Shown: positions 60,901 through 64,000 of the stretch, in pieces
Layout of the letters: each line of letters begins with the position of its first letter
Numbering within the stretch: the stretch's first letter is position 1
From: Clavelina lepadiformis
Lineage: Eukaryota; Chordata; Ascidiacea; Aplousobranchia; Clavelinidae
Length of the DNA stretch: 64,000 nucleotides
NCBI RefSeq assembly: GCF_947623445.1
Contig: NC_135244.1
Span: 14,198,860-14,262,859, forward strand
Reading direction: 5' to 3'
Translations under genes and position numbers: made by a program
The notes under the pieces: model-generated
Told to the model about the DNA's origin: nothing
What the model saw: the letters and a program-made list of their open reading frames with translations, nothing else
Database searches by the model: none

Positions 60901-63763
60901 GTACAGTATAAAGAAAATGGAAATTGTTTAACACTTGACGAAAGGTGTTTGTCGTTTACGGGAATTTAAAGCGAAAAATACAAAAACCTGATTATAAGTT
61001 TGTGTAATATTGCATTTAGTGATGTCGTGTTTTTCTGAAACTTTGACTTTACCACAAATAAGAACAAAACACTGTAGTTCCGTATTGGGGCGTTGGCATG
61101 ACGTTTACGTTTTAATTACCCTCCACTGGAATGTATACATGTTACGTCTTGGCGAAGGAAGCCGTCGCATCAGCCAACGTAGACTGGTCAAAATAAGAAC
61201 TGAAAGCGACCCGTTTCCAAATCAAGGGGCGTAATAAATGGAGATTAAATTACAGTTGAGCGTTTTAGTATCCCGGAAACCAATACGTGTTGAATTCAGT
61301 AAAACGCTTTGTAATTTCCTTCGCCGCGGTATTACAATCAAGGGACTCAAAATCGTTTTACAGAGCGACCTTAATCGTCATATTTGAGAATTTTCGACTG
61401 ACCAGGAAATTAACCGCTTATATTTTTAATTACGTCACGAACCATCCTACTTTTGTTAATTTGCTGTACCTCGATGATATCATGAAGTGTTGTGTAATGT
61501 TCTATAAATGAACGATGACAATATACACTTCGCCACGATGACATATTAAGCTAAATATCTGTCTTGCGACACAAGTTGACTTTAACGTCGAAAAATCGTT
61601 GTAGCCTAATTACGTCTGGAAATCATTGCCAATGGCCATGTCACGGTTAGGGCAAGTGAATCTACGAAGCAGAACACAGAAATCTATAATATGTTATATG
61701 TTTCCGGCTTTTTAGTTTTTACAAACGTGTTTATGCGAAAGCCGTGCTCGTGTGTTGTTCCTTGCATACTACGGAGTTTGTCTAGTATCGCTAAACCTGC
61801 AGAATTTGATGAATTCCAAATGATATTGTGTCAAGTAAAGTTAAACTCTTACTAAGTGCGTAAAATCGTGCGACTTCGTGTAATATAATTAATGTAGACG
61901 TAAGTCAGGTCGGTAATACCATGTCGTACTTTACATTCTATACACTGTGTTTACAATAGTTTTACGTACACCCTGTCCTCCTGCTATAAATACAGGTCGG
62001 ACTGGTCGGTATGTGAGGCGGCATTAGACAAAATTGAGTTCATTGCGTGCGACGTCTTTTCTGGTTGCAATGCACATTGGATTTCATATTGACATATTTG
62101 TTTTGTTTGTCAGTTGAAATTTTACAAATTTACCGGCGGCGTTAAAATGGAAGGAACTGGCGTTTTATTTTTACATCTGCATGACATTAGTTGACCGCAA
62201 GTGTTCAATTCTGACAGAAGGAGGTGGAAACGTGCCGACATCATGTCAAAATTAGAACAATATGAGCGGAACAACACATTTAAACTGCTAATAATCAACA
62301 TTGCTCAAATAGAATCAACTGCTTTGTGAGTATGCTTTTCCTTACAGCGAGGAAAAGCTTCCTTTGTCGCTGGTCACGTGATAACCAATGGTTTTACAAA
62401 TTCGCTGCAAACAAGCAAAAATTTCTATGCCTGTATTTAACCGCCGGTTCTCTTAAAAGTTTTGCACTGTTTTAAATGAAAGTGAAAGGAATACCAACTG
62501 TTGTTAATATTGATTTTTTGCATAAAGAAGTGGATGTAGAACCGTTGTGCCTGACAGAATTATTGCGTATAGTGCCTCCGCGATGTTGTCCAAAACATGT
62601 ATTTTTAGTTTTCTCGACCGGAAACTTTTTGCCTGCGGCCATAGCGAATATTTAACAGTAAACAAAGTACGGTCTACGTCGGACTTATTTTGATAGAAAA
62701 GTTGTTTTTTCTTGGCTCGAAGACAAATTTGTTTCATTTGAATGAGGTTTCATCTATAACGGAAAACGATTTTCGCCCAGTCATCTGATCAGTATAAGGT
62801 GTGAATTTGCTAACGTTGATTGCCGGTTACTACCAACGCAGCTGTCCATTTGCCGGGTTGCGATATGTGGATTGCGAAATCCTAAGGCAGCAAATCGAAT
62901 TAAATCGCATACCCAACAAAGCCGGTTGACATGCATGGGACGGCTGCTATTATGACGAACTCAAATCGGATTTCTTTTGACAGTAATAATACCGTGAATA
63001 ATGTAAGCGCAATATGGCAGCATGCAAAGTAAGATATCCGTTTCTTTTCTGCGAACACCCTTCGCAAACCCGATCGTATTAGCTGTGCTATTGTGCAACA
63101 AGCTCCGGGGTACGTCCTGTTAACTGGATTGCACCAGAAGACGGGAAGGAAAACTGCCATTAATTAAACGTGATCCCGTTCGGGCGCCAGTGTATTCCTT
63201 TCTGTAATTCCCTCTCTTTTTTACACGACAGGATATCTTAGCTGCGCAGTCCAACGTGCTGCTGGTGTTTTCCACCATCCGTATAAGCATATCCCGTATG
63301 TGCTGGATTAATAACAAGGAATCACGATTTTGACGGCACATTTACAAATCACACATTTTTATATATGCTATAGGATCCCCATTAAACCCGTAACTAGGTT
63401 ATTTATTAGATAGTACCTAGGTAGATACAGTTATTGCACGCGCAGCTTTTCGTCGCTTTTGTTAGGCGCGGTTCACATTTTTATTAGCCGTACAGCATCA
63501 TGGTACCCGTATTAACTTATTTCTCTAAATTTCCGTTCGTTTGTTTTGTAGTGTTGGACATGAACGTCACTTTATGGCAATTTCTTCTTGAGCTTCTGAT
63601 GGATCCTTCGGCGAACAGTCATCTAATCAGTTGGACCTCCACCGATGGAGAATTCAAACTTCATAACTCGGAAGAAGTGGCCAGACTCTGGGGCCTGCGT
63701 AAAAATAAGACTAATATGAACTACGACAAACTAAGCAGAGCTCTTCGTTATTATTACGACAAG
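54913..63763 (+). CDS. ELK-class ETS transcription factor, first three coding exons (3' end outside window)
   Basis: ETS factors bind GGAA sites; the ELK class acts with SRF and is switched on by MAP kinase phosphorylation. Exons 54913-55063, 59545-59685 and 63552-63763 join in phase. The last holds the ETS domain from [11 protein letters not shown] through [32 protein letters not shown] to [11 protein letters not shown] and stops at the donor AAG-gtaagc, so the end of the domain and any SRF-binding or activation regions lie beyond the window. [20 protein letters not shown] is typical of ELK1/3/4. Vertebrate ELKs begin the ETS domain within a few residues of the N-terminus; here about 100 residues precede it, Glu/Gln/Met-rich with a possible nuclear signal (LEKRI). 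An internal ATG at 63561, just before NVTLWQ, would give the classical short form. The two introns are 4.5 and 3.9 kb. Confidence 0.88.
55064..59544 (+). other. First long intron of the ELK-class gene
   Basis: 4.5 kb with few repeats and many ETS-type cores: GCTTCCGGTT (about 55608), ACCGGAAATA (about 56289), ACGGAAGTGACG (57504-57515), CACTTCCTG at 58126-58134, 58520-58528 and 59175-59183. Open frames such as 55391-55678 have no supporting splice sites. Regulatory content is likely but not demonstrated. Confidence 0.45.
59686..63551 (+). other. Second long intron of the ELK-class gene
   Basis: 3.9 kb without a supported exon. It contains a TATA box at 61985-61992 and further GGAA/TTCC words, for example TCTTCCGTTC near 60123 and TTTCCGGAACC near 60732. 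Confidence 0.45.
61985..61992 (+). promoter_or_regulatory. Candidate internal TATA box for a short ELK-class isoform
   Basis: TATAAATA, set in a GC-richer context, lies about 1.57 kb upstream of the ETS exon. Transcripts starting about 30 bases downstream could use the ATG at the front of the ETS domain. This is a motif match only. Confidence 0.3.
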
Positions 63764-64000
63764 GTAAGCGAGATTTATAAGTTGCAAATTTATTATGTTT
63801 AAAAAGTGGAAAGGGTAACCTTGTTTGGAATTGTTCCTCTGAGAGAAATGTAATAAAGAAAAGCAGAAACGGGTTTAGCTGCTCTGTCAGTGATGCATGT
63901 TAATGAGATTAAATAATGTGGAGCAGTCATATAGGCATGATCCCTTATCCGATAGCTTTGCGGTTCACGTGGTGGAAATGATGTTTGTGGTTTCATGCCT

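Overview
The window looks like nuclear DNA from an invertebrate chordate, most likely an ascidian tunicate. It is AT-rich, its genes are split into many short exons with GT-AG introns, small fossil DNA transposons are dense, and the genes are metazoan (IDI, STARD7, SFR1, an ELK-class ETS factor). The tunicate call is an inference; the metazoan call is firm. The coding models below were built by hand. For each conserved gene I checked that splice phases join and that total coding length is a multiple of three.

Layout. 0.2-0.7 kb: a small hAT-like element with an 8-bp target duplication. 1.8-4.0 kb (minus): isopentenyl-diphosphate isomerase. 5.0-12.2 kb: a transposon island, with a Mutator-like element carrying a transposase fragment, mirror-image subterminal arrays and a 38-bp perfect palindrome, then two hAT-like elements, one with nested insertions. 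13.9-15.5 kb (minus): a four-exon gene with a DUF4806-like domain. 18.2-28.5 kb (plus): a 25-exon secreted protease-inhibitor gene (11 antistasin-like modules, 4 Kunitz domains, 1 thyroglobulin type-1 domain) that grew by tandem duplication of a four-exon cassette. 29.6-31.2 kb: hAT-like element, decayed hAT transposase, hairpin element. 34.5-43.7 kb (plus): STARD7. Inside one STARD7 intron, on the opposite strand (38.4-41.0 kb), lies a complete five-exon gene for a very Lys-rich, Cys-motif protein with a linker-histone (H15) globular domain near its C-terminus. 44.4-45.8 kb: a possible small basic protein gene. 46.8-47.6 kb (minus): SFR1, a RAD51 accessory factor, with a MITE in its only intron. 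48-53 kb: non-coding, with a foldback-like element and a second copy of a 0.5-kb repeat. 54.9 kb to the end (plus): the 5' part of an ELK-class ETS gene with long introns, a coding N-terminal extension ahead of the ETS domain, and a TATA box that may drive a short isoform.

The genes are not an operon and share no pathway: IDI1 acts in isoprenoid synthesis, STARD7 in phosphatidylcholine transfer, SFR1 in recombination and ELK in transcription. The main points of interest are the nested H1-like chromatin protein, the cassette-amplified inhibitor gene with a MITE that arrived after the duplication, and the N-terminally extended ELK.
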